NCBI RefSeq assembly: GCF_036492835.1
Contig: NZ_AP025319.1
Span: forward strand, 1-64,000
DNA: 64,000 nt
Origin: Fulvitalea axinellae
GTDB taxonomy: Bacteria; Bacteroidota; Bacteroidia; Cytophagales; Cyclobacteriaceae
Reading direction: 5' to 3'
The notes under the pieces were generated by a model. That model was not told where the DNA came from and did not search any database. It saw nothing but the letters and a program-made list of their open reading frames with translations. Shown here one piece after another: positions 9,424-18,368 of this stretch. Position 1 is the first letter of the stretch. Every line of letters starts with the position of its first letter. The position numbers and the translations under genes were made by a program.

Positions 9424-9539
9424 AAGAAAATACTATTGAGATACTGGTGATTCAAAAATATATTATTTTTCAAGTTTAAAAACTGCGTATAAATATAAGC
9501 AATTTGTTATGTAAAAGGGGAGGTAGGCATATTCCGAAA

Positions 9540-10804
9540 ACAGGGCCTGTTCATAAAGCGTCTGAGAAAATAGGAGCTTACCACCATGAATTGCAATTTT
9601 GAATTACCACAAACAAACTTGCGGTTGATGGATAAGCTCCCAAAAAAACGAAATTAATCAATACTACCTCCAGTTACAACTAAGCCTTGTAGACCACAGG
9701 AACGCCAAGGGGAAGAAGCACGAACTGGCTTTTGTCGTACTGTGCTTTATGCTTGCCGTATTCAGGAGCGGAGGAAAACTCAATTTCTCACAGATTCACC
9801 GCTCAATGAAAAGGGATCACGATTATTGGCGGGATTTCACAGGTGGTAAAAGTAAGTGTTGTGTGAGCCGTGTTCAACTCCGAAGAATCCTGAAGGATAC
9901 AGATATACAGGGACTTAAGGCGGTTGCTGAAACCACTTTTAACGCAAACGAAACTATAGATCCGCAAGCTCTTCAATGGTTTTCGATTGACGGTAAAGAA
10001 CTCCGGGGGAGTATCGACAAATCCTCAGGGGACAAACGCGGGGAAAGCGTGGTTCTGGTTACCGCGCAAGAAGATAAAACCAGCAAGGTTGTAGGCTACT
10101 ATTCGGGTACCAAAGACTCCGAGCGGGGTATTGTCGACGAATATTTTGAAACTCAATCCGGTCTTTCGGGAACGGCTTATACGATGGATGCCCTTCACAA
10201 TAATTCCGGGTTACTGGAGGGAATCCATGGAAAACGGGGCGTCTACCTTTCACAAATAAAAGGGAACCAGAAAATACTCCGTGAAGACCTTCGAGACATG
10301 GAGCGGAGATCAGAATGTTTGGATTATAAAAAGACCGTCGAAAAGGGCCATGGCAGGATCGAAACAAGAATATACCGGACCTACCCGGTGGAAACGGGAT
10401 GCTTGGAGCGTCGCTGGTCGAATACGGGGATGAGCTGCTTCATACGGGTAGACCGTACCCGTAAAGTCGTTAAAACAGGAAAAACATCAAGCGAGACATC
10501 ATACTACGTCAGCAATATAAATACCGGTCTTATTGATCAATACAACTTGCCTAACGCCGTAAGGGGACACTGGTCCGTAGAGGCAAACAATAATATGAGG
10601 GATACGAACTTCGGAGAGGACGGGTTAAGGAGCCTTGTCTCTGGTATACAGCAAAGTGTTTCATGTATTTTGACTGCTGTAATGAATATTTTGATCCAAA
10701 GGAACGCTGGTGAAAATATGAATGAAATGCGAGAGGAGATCGTAGCAGATATAAATTCTATTCACCAATATTTTAATAGATAGACCTTTATGAACAAGCC
10801 CTGT
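9540..10804 (+). mobile_element. ISAs1-family insertion sequence
   Basis: Complete element of 1265 bp. The ends are inverted: ACAGGGCCTGTTCATAAAG on the left against ACAGGGCTTGTTCATAAAG (reverse complement of the right end), one mismatch in 19. The flanks carry a 9-base direct repeat ATTCCGAAA at 9531-9539 and 10805-10813, a target duplication of the length expected for ISAs1. The single gene inside is the transposase. Insertion is between genes, just outside a terminator hairpin, and no gene appears broken by it. Confidence 0.92.
9749..10783 (+). CDS. ISAs1 transposase, N-terminus out of frame at an A7 run
   Basis: DDE transposase of the ISAs1 family. The visible frame holds the first catalytic region (WFSIDGKELRGS), the second (YTMDALHNN, matching the family DALH motif) and the glutamate region (HWSVEANNNMRDTNFGED). 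The start at 9749 is only the first ATG in this frame. The family's N-terminal segment (DHRNAKGKKHELAF) is encoded upstream in the same frame without a start codon. A better start is the ATG at 9586 in another frame, which runs to a TAA at 9655-9657; the two frames would join if the A7 run at 9642-9648 lost one A. So it is either made by slippage, or is an inactive copy, or the run was miscalled. Confidence 0.85.
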   Translation: MLAVFRSGGKLNFSQIHRSMKRDHDYWRDFTGGKSKCCVSRVQLRRILKDTDIQGLKAVAETTFNANETIDPQALQWFSIDGKELRGSIDKSSGDKRGESVVLVTAQEDKTSKVVGYYSGTKDSERGIVDEYFETQSGLSGTAYTMDALHNNSGLLEGIHGKRGVYLSQIKGNQKILREDLRDMERRSECLDYKKTVEKGHGRIETRIYRTYPVETGCLERRWSNTGMSCFIRVDRTRKVVKTGKTSSETSYYVSNINTGLIDQYNLPNAVRGHWSVEANNNMRDTNFGEDGLRSLVSGIQQSVSCILTAVMNILIQRNAGENMNEMREEIVADINSIHQYFNR

Positions 10805-10823
10805 ATTCCGAAATAAAGTAAAA

Positions 10824-10857
10824 GGCGGTTTCTTCCATGAAGAAAAACAAAACCGCC
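10824..10857 (-). terminator. Intrinsic terminator of the choice-of-anchor I gene
   Basis: Read on the minus strand, GGCGGTT pairs with AACCGCC, with an inner TTCTTC/GAAGAA pairing, and a T-rich tract (CTTTTACTTTATT) follows. It lies about 110 bases beyond the stop of the interrupted lipoprotein gene and next to the right-hand target duplication of the ISAs1-type element. Confidence 0.65.
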
Positions 10858-11551
10858 CTTCCAATAACAGGAAAAGGCGGTCACGGATTATGAGCGAATA
10901 AATCCTTTACTGTGTATATCGATAATTTTAATGATCCAAGGTTCAGCCTTTTTACGTTTTACCCTGATTCTATTTCGAATAAATATTCAAAGTAGCGTCG
11001 TCGGGGTATTCATTGGAAACCACCAGAATGGTCCTCTCTGTCGGACTTTTTTCGGCTGGGATTATCATAAGCCCTTCAGGGGATGTATTAGCCAATACTT
11101 GTACAAAAACAGGACTTGTCGGATTGCTCAAATCAAATATCATCACGTCGCCCGTACGCTCCATACCTACCGCAGCATAGGTTTTTCCGTTTGAAGTAAA
11201 CGTGGTTACACCTTCAGGTTCAGCGCCTTTGTCGTCGCTCCGTTTGTCGGTGTAACTTCCAATTTCCAGTGATTTCTTTGCGATAAAGTTTTCGCTATCA
11301 TAAACCAATTCCCCTGAAGTGGACCATATGGAAAACGAACGGGCGCCGTAACCGAAAATCTGGTCGAGATCCCCGTCTCCGTCCGTATCGCCAAAGGCCG
11401 TCGTAATTTTTAACCTTCCCAGTTGGGCGTCGTCCTGAAGGGTTGTCGCGTTAGGGAATTTCACCGGATCCAAATCAACTTTAGACAAGCGTTTCTCTTC
11501 GCTGTATCCGTCATAATCACGGGCATCGCCTTCGTTGGCGCTGATAAGTAG

Positions 11552-12304
11552 TCATTCAAAATTAATTCGATACTTTGTCCCAATCCCTCTAATGACATCA
11601 TCGATGGCTTTTGTCAGCTCTTCTATTGAATCAAAATAGTTCGGCTTTGAAAGCCATCGATGCTTGAATTCGAGCCAAAGCCTCTCGATGAAATTTAGCT
11701 CGGGAGAATATGCCGGTATAAACTGAAGGAACAAGCCTTTGCCTGCCCATTCAACCATTTTCTCTCTGACGAATATCGCTTTGTGGATGCTTGCATTATC
11801 GATTAGGACAACTGTTTTCTTTTCTATTTGATCGACAAAATCATTAATGCATGCGACGGTGGTTTCAGCCGTTGCCGCGCCGTCAACTCTGAATCCGTGG
11901 AAATCGCATTTCCGATTCACAAAACCGACAACCGTATGGTTGCTGCTGGGCATACTGGATAGTCGGTGCGTTTTTCCAACCTTTTGCCATCCATAAGGAA
12001 CGACCGGTGACAGGTTCACTCCCATTTCGTCAAACGAATACAAATCTATTTCACCTTCATCTTCCATCTTCTTAAGCTCCTGTATCTCCGTTTTAAAGAA
12101 ATCAAACAGCACCTTGTCCCGTTTGTGGGAACAGCTGACCCGCATTCTTTTGTAGCTGTATCCGGCAAACCTTAATAATCGGGACAGGACCGCGCGGGAT
12201 GCGGTAACGGAACAGTTCTCTTGAGCCCATTGCACCACTTGACAAAGGCTTCGTGGGACATTCTTATCCACATACTCAAATTTTTTTGGAGTTATCCTCC
12301 CCAA
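11552..12304 (-). CDS. IS630 transposase, catalytic part (orfB)
   Basis: Catalytic DDE half of an IS630 transposase, 250 residues from a TTG at 12304. The three acidic sites are visible: SFDEMGVNL, VVLIDNASIHK and YSPELNFIERLWLEFKHRW, the last being the classic IS630 end motif. It overlaps the 3' end of orfA in a different frame. The frames meet at an A7 run (minus strand of 12281-12287); skipping one base there would fuse KK to FEYVDK. Whether the element uses frameshifting or this copy is broken cannot be decided here. Confidence 0.88.
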   Translation of the reverse strand: MGRITPKKFEYVDKNVPRSLCQVVQWAQENCSVTASRAVLSRLLRFAGYSYKRMRVSCSHKRDKVLFDFFKTEIQELKKMEDEGEIDLYSFDEMGVNLSPVVPYGWQKVGKTHRLSSMPSSNHTVVGFVNRKCDFHGFRVDGAATAETTVACINDFVDQIEKKTVVLIDNASIHKAIFVREKMVEWAGKGLFLQFIPAYSPELNFIERLWLEFKHRWLSKPNYFDSIEELTKAIDDVIRGIGTKYRINFE

Positions 12305-12551
12305 TTATAGGTTTCCGCCCACGCCCCGGAAGGTCTTTAAGGTCCCAGTCTTCATTCTCCTCAATTTGATCGAACCAAGACGATACGGTTTCCGTTGTGA
12401 CACTCAACAGATCGCTGATCTGGGATCGTTGATACCCCTTGGCACTAAAAAGCATGGCTTGGGCTCTTTGCCTTACCCGATAATTCTCACTCTTTCTGAC
12501 AAGAGTTTCTAAACGGTTGACGGTCGATGATGATAGGTTCAAAAAACGCAT
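12276..12551 (-). CDS. IS630 transposase, helix-turn-helix part (orfA)
   Basis: DNA-binding N-terminal part of the same transposase, about 91 residues from the ATG at 12551. The sequence has the IS630 helix-turn-helix layout: YRVRQRAQAMLFSAKGYQ, then ISDLLSVTTETVSSWFD and the linker LPGRGRKP. It stops at a TGA directly after the A7 run, while orfB continues in the +1 frame. Alone it would bind ends but not cut. Confidence 0.82.
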   Translation of the reverse strand: MRFLNLSSSTVNRLETLVRKSENYRVRQRAQAMLFSAKGYQRSQISDLLSVTTETVSSWFDQIEENEDWDLKDLPGRGRKPIIGEDNSKKI

Positions 12552-13724
12552 GACCAAATTTACAGATTTAATAATTTACGTGGGCATACGAAGCTAAACT
12601 CGAATTATTTTTGGAGGGGTACTTAATATAGCCCGTTCCGTTTATTTCAAAATAATCGATTGCGTCGGGCTGATAATAGCTTTTTACGGGCCAAGTAGCC
12701 AATGCCGTTTTATCGTCTTTATCACTTAGGTCAAAAGCGTTTTTTTCAATGTTATAGTCTTTTACGCCCAAAGGAAAGATATCGGTAATTGTTTTGGTAG
12801 CGATATCTATTTTGGCGAAGCCGTTATTTTCCTGAAGGCATACCCAAGCGTATTTTGAGTCGGAAGAAACCGCAATATATTCCGGCTCGACGTCTTGGGC
12901 CAAGGTAGAAGGCTGACCGGAAACTTGGCCGAACACTCGGAAATGGTTACTTTCCAATTCGGATTCCCGGGAATTAAACCCTTCGAATCCGATTGTTGAA
13001 GCTGTTTTGTTCGCTACGTCTATAAGCGTTACAGACCCTTCCGGATCTACCGTATAATCGTCGTTGGGCTCGCCCTCGTTAGCCGCCAAGACAAACCTTC
13101 CATCTGGTGTGAACTTCACCATATCTGGCAAATAACCGGCTTCGAATATACCGAAAGGAGTCGTCAGGTTATCCGTGTCAAAGATCACTACCTTGCCCTT
13201 TTGGCCGCTTTTATCTTCGGCCTCAACAGCCACCGCAAGTTTTCCTCCGCGTACATCCACGCTGTTCAGGTTACCCCCGAAAGTGGTTACGGAAATTGGG
13301 GACCCCAAAATAGGCGAGGCCGGATCGGTCAAATCCACTACATCAACGGCTTTTTTCTCTGTGTTTACCACAAAGAGATTTTTGGTCTTTTCGTCATAGG
13401 CGCTTATCTCGGGAACTCCCGTTCCCAACGACAGCTTGGCCACCTCCTTAAAAAGTTCTCCTTCCGGAATAATAACCGGGTCAGTTTCATTATCCGAATC
13501 GTTATCGGAGCAGGCAGCCGTAGCCAAAACCAGGGCAAGTCCCGCAATACGCAATGTGTTCTTTAGCATGGTATGATATTTCGTTTACGACCGCAAAACT
13601 GCGAATTAGCGGTTACTTGGCCGTTTCTGCGAAATGACATATTCGTTAACTAAAGGGCGGGAATATTGGGCCATGATGTTCTTTTCGGATTTTGAAAAAT
13701 ATACGGTTTATCCTTTTACAGGAA

Positions 13725-14423
13725 TCAGAACATTTGATAACATATCAATTCCCAAAAAGCATTTCGGTAACGCTCGCCTATAGGAAGCCTAACTTCGTTA
13801 ATGGTAACGTGATTGTCTTCTATACTATTTATATGGTCTAAATTTATAGCATAAGAATTGTGTATTCTGACAAATCTTCCATCAGGTAATTTCTGCAATA
13901 AATTTGAAATAGAGGTCCGGGTAATTACTCTATTATTCTCTCCATGCAATTCCACATAATTCCCGCAAGCTTTGATATAGCGTAAATCTTTGTAGGTAAT
14001 TTTAATTGTCTTTTTCCCATCTTTCACAAAAAAAGAAATTTCAGAGACAGGGGACGCATAAGCAGTAGTAGTAAGAGCTTTTTCGGCTCGGGAAAAAGAT
14101 CTCCTAAAGGCTTCAAAACTAATAGGCTTGAGTAGATAGTCCAGTGCTTCAAATTCGTATCCGTCTAAAGCGTACTGTTCGTAGGCGGTTGTGAAAATTA
14201 CTTTTGGCCGATAGGGAAGCTGTCGCATAAGTTCGAGTCCCGTATATCCCGGCATATTAATATCCAGAAAAAGTAAGTCTACTGGATTTATAGAAAGATA
14301 CGCAAGCGCTTCTTCCGCTATACAAAACGAAGCTTGAACGGATAGTTTTGACAGTTTTGAAGCATGACGTTTTAAAACCTCTACGGCTTCCGGTTCATCA
14401 TCAATTATTGCGGTTCGTATCAT
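13725..14423 (-). CDS. LytTR response regulator, partner kinase destroyed
   Basis: Intact 232-residue regulator: a receiver domain with acidic pair Asp8/Asp9 and phospho-acceptor Asp54 in LLFLDINMPG, a DYLLKP lysine motif, then a LytTR DNA-binding domain (GRFVRIHNSYAINLDHINSI). It overlaps the 3' end of the kinase gene by 23 bases, the usual arrangement for a cotranscribed pair. Since the kinase is interrupted, this regulator is probably unphosphorylated or answers to another kinase. Its targets are unknown. The neighbouring 6-bladed propeller and choice-of-anchor lipoproteins are candidates only by position. Confidence 0.9.
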   Translation of the reverse strand: MIRTAIIDDEPEAVEVLKRHASKLSKLSVQASFCIAEEALAYLSINPVDLLFLDINMPGYTGLELMRQLPYRPKVIFTTAYEQYALDGYEFEALDYLLKPISFEAFRRSFSRAEKALTTTAYASPVSEISFFVKDGKKTIKITYKDLRYIKACGNYVELHGENNRVITRTSISNLLQKLPDGRFVRIHNSYAINLDHINSIEDNHVTINEVRLPIGERYRNAFWELICYQMF

Positions 14424-15463
14424 ACAATTCGAGGTTTACTGAAAAATAGTCTTCCCGATCGTCAATATCCAAACGATGGTTATGAGGGTAGACCAAGGCC
14501 AAACGTTGCCTGACATTGTTTATGCCAATACCAAAGCCCCTTTGAAAAGTATTTTGTCTGTATTGACCATGGGTCACTGTATTACCACAGAAAAAACGCA
14601 TAGTATTTTCTTCACATTCTACCCTTATTTCTAAAGACGATTCGGTGTCTAAGCTGATTCCATGCTTGAAAGCGTTTTCTACAAAAGGCACCAACATTAA
14701 TGGAGCTATCTCAACCTTGCCTATCCCGGAGAGCTTTAGCTTGACTGTCGGTTTCTTTGAACAGCGTGTTTGTTGAATCGAAATATAATCGTTTATATAT
14801 TTCAATTCTCTAGCCAAAGGTATCTTGTCTTTTTCTATATCCTTTTGCATAAACCGGATCATATCGGCTAGTTTCAAGATGTTTTCGGCGGTATAATCAG
14901 CATTTTCCTTTAATGCAAAACTGTACAATGAATTTAGAGCATTAAATAAAAAGTGTGGATTAGTCTTTGACTTTAAAAGACGTAATTCGGCTTCTTTTTC
15001 AGCGTAATTTTGAGTACGTTCTGTAATTTGATACTTGAAAAATTCATATATATATGAGCCAACGCCAAAGTGGAAACGCATACAGGAAAAGCAAAGTTAA
15101 TATTCTCGAGATCGGCCAAACCTATAATAATGCAAAATACAGCTGATTCAGCGAGTAATAACATTATGAATCTCTTCTTTCGCTTTTCTTTCGTTAGCTT
15201 AGGCGCTACCCAGAGAAGATGCGAATAGAATAGTGCTAAACTGGAAAGTAACCAAACACTAATCTCTTTATTTGAAAAATACGAGGATAGCAGAAATACA
15301 GTCACGACCGAAACGTGAACAAGTGATTCTGTCTGTCTTAATTGGAACAGTTGAGCCCCAATGATTTTAACGAATTTATTTTTGCGAAATATTAGACTCG
15401 CATAGACTAACGATGATCCGTATAAAGTCAGAAACTCGAAAAAATGGCTTCGGTAATAATTAA

Positions 15464-16657
15464 CTGAACTTTCGCTCTCCCTGCATTTGGGAGAGCGATT
15501 CTTAATGAATATATTTCAGGCCGACCGCAAGGCGTCAAGTTCTTCCATGGCAGCCTTTATCATCTTCAAATACAATTTTGATTTTATCGCAAAGTGATTC
15601 AGCTTCTCCTTAACCTTCAGTTTTTCCAGTTTTATGTAGGCGATCATGGAAGCGAAGATGTGGTTCAATTGGGTAATCTCCATCTTTGTGGGAGACTTGC
15701 CTAACATCGTGTTTTGCTTGAGCGACTTATGGAACTCCTCGACTTTCCACCGTTTTTGGTAGATCGCTACGATATCCTCGAAAGCCATGTTCTCCCCGTT
15801 GGTAACCAGCCATTGTTCCGCGGTCGACCGGTCCCTGTTTGTAAAGACTTGTTTGGCGAGCGTGACAGGAAAATCAACTCCCTTGACCCACACCCGCTTC
15901 ACTTGACCGCTTTCAATAGGCGCATCCGAAACGTGAATGAATTTGCCCTCGTTTTTGTCCTTTTCGCTCATTGCTATATTCCTGTTGCTCTTCAGCGGGC
16001 AAACGAAAACCTTCTTGAGCTTGTAATGAATATACTTCAGCGTATCGCTGGCGGTGAACCACGTATCGAAAAGAATGTACCTGAAAACCAGTTTGTTCAG
16101 AAAGTTTAGACGGTGTAAAACTTCCAGTACCATCTCATTTTTCGTTTTCTCGCTTTTACGCTTTTCCTTCCCGTTCTTGTCTATGTATTTCACCGTCTTG
16201 TGGACGATCTCATAAGCGACCGGACAGTTAACCGTTTGTCCTTCCACGGTATTGCTCAGAAGAAAGTTAAGGGAGTTGATCCCTTTGACCGCTTTGCCTA
16301 CAGTATGGTCGAAATGATAAGCTACGATGTCGTTTTCCGAGGAATGAGGCTTGTGGACAATGCAATCGTCGATACTCAAAACCGCCTCTTCGCCCTCAAT
16401 ACTCCTGGCGAAAGACTTCACCTCTTTCCAAAAAGCCTTTTGGTCCATGTCCGGTTGCTTGAGGAGGTCGCTGAAATAATCATGGGGAATCTGATTGTCC
16501 AAAGATGCTGAGAGCCCTGTTGAGGTGGCTTGCCCTCGACTGGCAATAAGATAATCCGTGTATAATTCAAATCCGTCTCTCCTTTTCATTTTTCAAAAAT
16601 CGGTCACTTATCATATAATTTCCAAAATTGCAATAGGAAAGGCGAGCGAAAGGTCAG
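15464..16657 (-). mobile_element. IS4-superfamily (IS701-like) insertion sequence
   Basis: Element of 1194 bp. The ends match as inverted repeats: CTGAACTTTCGCTCTCCCT at the left and CTGACCTTTCGCTCGCCTT as the reverse complement of the right end. A 7-base direct repeat TAATTAA flanks it at 15457-15463 and 16658-16664. Just inside the left end CGCTCTCCC and GGGAGAGCG form a perfect 9 bp hairpin (15473-15497) that may end the transposase transcript. Removing the element plus one repeat restores the kinase frame. Confidence 0.9.
15516..16589 (-). CDS. IS701-like DDE transposase
   Basis: Transposase of 357 residues, apparently intact, starting MKRRDGFELYTDYLIAS. Catalytic positions can be placed: an aspartate in AVLSIDDCIVHKP, one in RYILFDTWFTASD, and the Y-R-E-K signature of IS4-type enzymes in IYQKRWKVEEFHKSLKQN. 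The segment around FDHTVGKAVKGINSLNFLL resembles Bacteroidota transposases annotated as IS701, so I use that name with caution; IS4 group is the safe level. With intact ends and gene this copy may still be mobile. Confidence 0.85.
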   Translation of the reverse strand: MKRRDGFELYTDYLIASRGQATSTGLSASLDNQIPHDYFSDLLKQPDMDQKAFWKEVKSFARSIEGEEAVLSIDDCIVHKPHSSENDIVAYHFDHTVGKAVKGINSLNFLLSNTVEGQTVNCPVAYEIVHKTVKYIDKNGKEKRKSEKTKNEMVLEVLHRLNFLNKLVFRYILFDTWFTASDTLKYIHYKLKKVFVCPLKSNRNIAMSEKDKNEGKFIHVSDAPIESGQVKRVWVKGVDFPVTLAKQVFTNRDRSTAEQWLVTNGENMAFEDIVAIYQKRWKVEEFHKSLKQNTMLGKSPTKMEITQLNHIFASMIAYIKLEKLKVKEKLNHFAIKSKLYLKMIKAAMEELDALRSA

Positions 16658-17085
16658 TAATTAAAACCATATTCTAAATCGACATAATATATTTTGGAGA
16701 AGATATAGATATAATCTGGGCGATTACCGATATCGATAAAGGTTTTGGCAATTGCCCCAATTGCGAAAAGAATAAATGTATACAACAAGTAACTGCGCAC
16801 ATCCCCTCGTTTTAGAAAATAGGGGAACACCAGAAACGCATGCAGATAAAACACAAGTAAAGGTAGCCCTACATTCGCTACATCTTCCCACGATTTTGGC
16901 CAGCTACCATCTAAAGAACTCCATATAATAAGGAGTGCGAACATAGCTACAAAACCATGCAGATAGGAGAGCAAATGTTTTGTTAGAACTTTTTTAGCTT
17001 TGATAAAGATCATTGCAATCAAAAAATAGAGAACGAATTCGCATAACGGATCCGTTCCTGGTAAAAAATCAGAAGTGATGAAAGC

Positions 17086-18252
17086 CTATTTCAATTTCCC
17101 AAAAAAGACAATATGGTTGTCATCTTCACGAAGGTTCTGATCTAAATTAACCAATAAATCTCTTCGATAGGAAGGCATATTGTTTTTATCTCCTAGTCTT
17201 TTCCGAAGTTGTATTTTTAAATCTGTAGCTGACACCAACTGGATGAAATATCCCTTGCTACAATTCGAACCTATTGAGACGGGTAACCCTCCATAAAAAT
17301 CGATTGCTATTTTGATTTTTTTTGCGATCAGTTTTTGTTTATCTACTAGTATTAGATCTTTGATATAAGTGGTCCATGTTTTTCTGAGCCCTTTCTTTGT
17401 TCCCAATACCTCTACGATATAATGATGCCTTGTTTCTCGATAATTGTGAGTTGGCGTTTTTTGGAAATTAGTCGTAAAGACGGGAACTGGTTGTCCATTT
17501 TTGATATGATATAGTGTGTCGTTATCATTAGGACCAAAAACAGATAATTGAAAATCGGCTTGGGAAGTGTTGTTTCCGGAAAAAACCTCATGGCTAAAAT
17601 CAGGAGGCAACGCAAGCCGTCCTGCGTAAAGGTTATCCAGTACTTTCCCTTTAAGCGTAAACCGATTATATAACGGAGCCTTGGGAGAAAGAGGCAAATG
17701 AAAAAAAGAAAGGGTGTCGTGATTGACATTCAAACGGCTTTTGCATAAATCGAAATCAAGCTTCAATGCCTCTTTTCGTTCACCATCAAAAGTATACCTC
17801 AATAATTCTTTTCCTTGCCATGGAACTAAATAAATGCAATTCCTATCCTCATCAAGAAAAGCGTCATGTATATTAAGATATTCGCCCGGCCCTCTTCCCG
17901 TAGAACCTATATCCCTCAAGTATTTTCCACTCCGACTATATAGTTTGAAAGGTTGGCGAGGTTGAGAATATGGTATTATACCAATAAAATGATTAGAGAT
18001 CATGACCTTTCCGCTTTTCATTAATGTGTTTTCTCGGGTTTCGAGCTTTACCATAAAACAGGTATCCACAAAATTACTGAGTGGCAATGTCTCTGTCTCG
18101 GCAGCAAGCTTTTCGTAATTACAGACAGTTAACGTGTCTTTGTTTTTGGTGACCTCAATATATACTGTTTCGTCACTTGGAAATACTTTTGTTTTTTCAA
18201 CTGCCTGACAAGCCGTGACCATCGCACACAGTATCCAATATCTAAATCTCAT
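17086..18252 (-). CDS. 6-bladed beta-propeller lipoprotein
   Basis: Predicted lipoprotein of 388 residues (MRFRYWILCAMVTAC gives the lipidation Cys at 15) of the Bacteroidota 6-bladed beta-propeller group (BF3164/DUF4934-like). The family signature is visible in the second blade: IGSTGRGPGEYLNIHDAFLD, then a YLVPWQGKELLRYTFDG strand pair. The N-terminal part carries the conserved VKLETRENTLMKSGKVM step. These proteins sit on the cell surface or periplasmic side; no activity is established. It is encoded 70 bases upstream of the broken kinase on the same strand and may have been cotranscribed with it. Confidence 0.75.
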   Translation of the reverse strand: MRFRYWILCAMVTACQAVEKTKVFPSDETVYIEVTKNKDTLTVCNYEKLAAETETLPLSNFVDTCFMVKLETRENTLMKSGKVMISNHFIGIIPYSQPRQPFKLYSRSGKYLRDIGSTGRGPGEYLNIHDAFLDEDRNCIYLVPWQGKELLRYTFDGERKEALKLDFDLCKSRLNVNHDTLSFFHLPLSPKAPLYNRFTLKGKVLDNLYAGRLALPPDFSHEVFSGNNTSQADFQLSVFGPNDNDTLYHIKNGQPVPVFTTNFQKTPTHNYRETRHHYIVEVLGTKKGLRKTWTTYIKDLILVDKQKLIAKKIKIAIDFYGGLPVSIGSNCSKGYFIQLVSATDLKIQLRKRLGDKNNMPSYRRDLLVNLDQNLREDDNHIVFFGKLK

Positions 18253-18368
18253 AACAAATGAATTGGGTTAAAAATCGTTTTCCAATACTAGTTTCCAAGA
18301 GCAGTTAATGGAAAAAAGTGTGACCGATAGGTCTAATTTTGTGATGGATGAGATAGATGTATTTTTGA

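Larger units (their letters stand above)
11547..12623 (-). mobile_element. IS630-family insertion sequence
   Basis: Element of 1077 bp flanked by TA on both sides (11545-11546 and 12624-12625), the signature of IS630/Tc1-mariner transposition. The ends are inverted: AGTAGTCATTCAAAATTAATT on the left against AGTACCCCTCCAAAAATAATT at the right, imperfect but aligned. It contains two overlapping frames for a helix-turn-helix part and a DDE part. Exact removal restores the reading frame of the host lipoprotein gene, which confirms the boundaries. Confidence 0.93.
10970..13569 (-). pseudogene. Choice-of-anchor I lipoprotein interrupted by IS630-type element
   Basis: Original gene for an about 505-residue secreted lipoprotein (lipobox near AACSDND) of the choice-of-anchor I family, beta-propeller proteins related to extracellular phosphatase-like repeats. 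Typical strings are ANEGEPNDDYTVDPEGSV, KFTPDGRFVLAANEGEP and, after the gap, SANEGDARDYDGYSEE. The 5' part (13569-12626) ends where the IS begins. Removing 11547-12623 and one TA joins GGC TAT ATT ATC AGC GCC in frame (GYIISANEGDARD), restoring the family consensus exactly. The remaining ORFs are 333 residues (the last ones IS-encoded) and 172 residues; the second has no proper start. The gene is therefore disrupted unless the element excises. Confidence 0.9.
14401..17013 (-). pseudogene. LytS-type histidine kinase broken by an IS and an AT-repeat frameshift
   Basis: Three ORF pieces reassemble into one kinase of about 470 residues. The 5' piece (17013-16665) encodes helices and ends ...DLEYGFNY at the IS. 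Removing 15464-16657 and one copy of the 7 bp duplication continues in frame as YYRSHFFEFLTLYGSS and further helices (LLSSLALFYSHLLWVAPKL). A second lesion lies in the AT run at 15046-15055: the upstream frame reads ALAHIY and the downstream frame IYEFFKYQITERTQ, so one AT unit more or less would restore it. The C-terminal part is a normal catalytic region with KTNPHFLFNALNSLYSF and VENAFKHG. I see no way for an active full-length kinase to be made. Confidence 0.88.

Noticed and set aside
10059-10367. Antisense open frame inside the ISAs1 transposase
   Set aside because: Its residues mirror the codons of the well-supported transposase on the other strand; no motif or start context.
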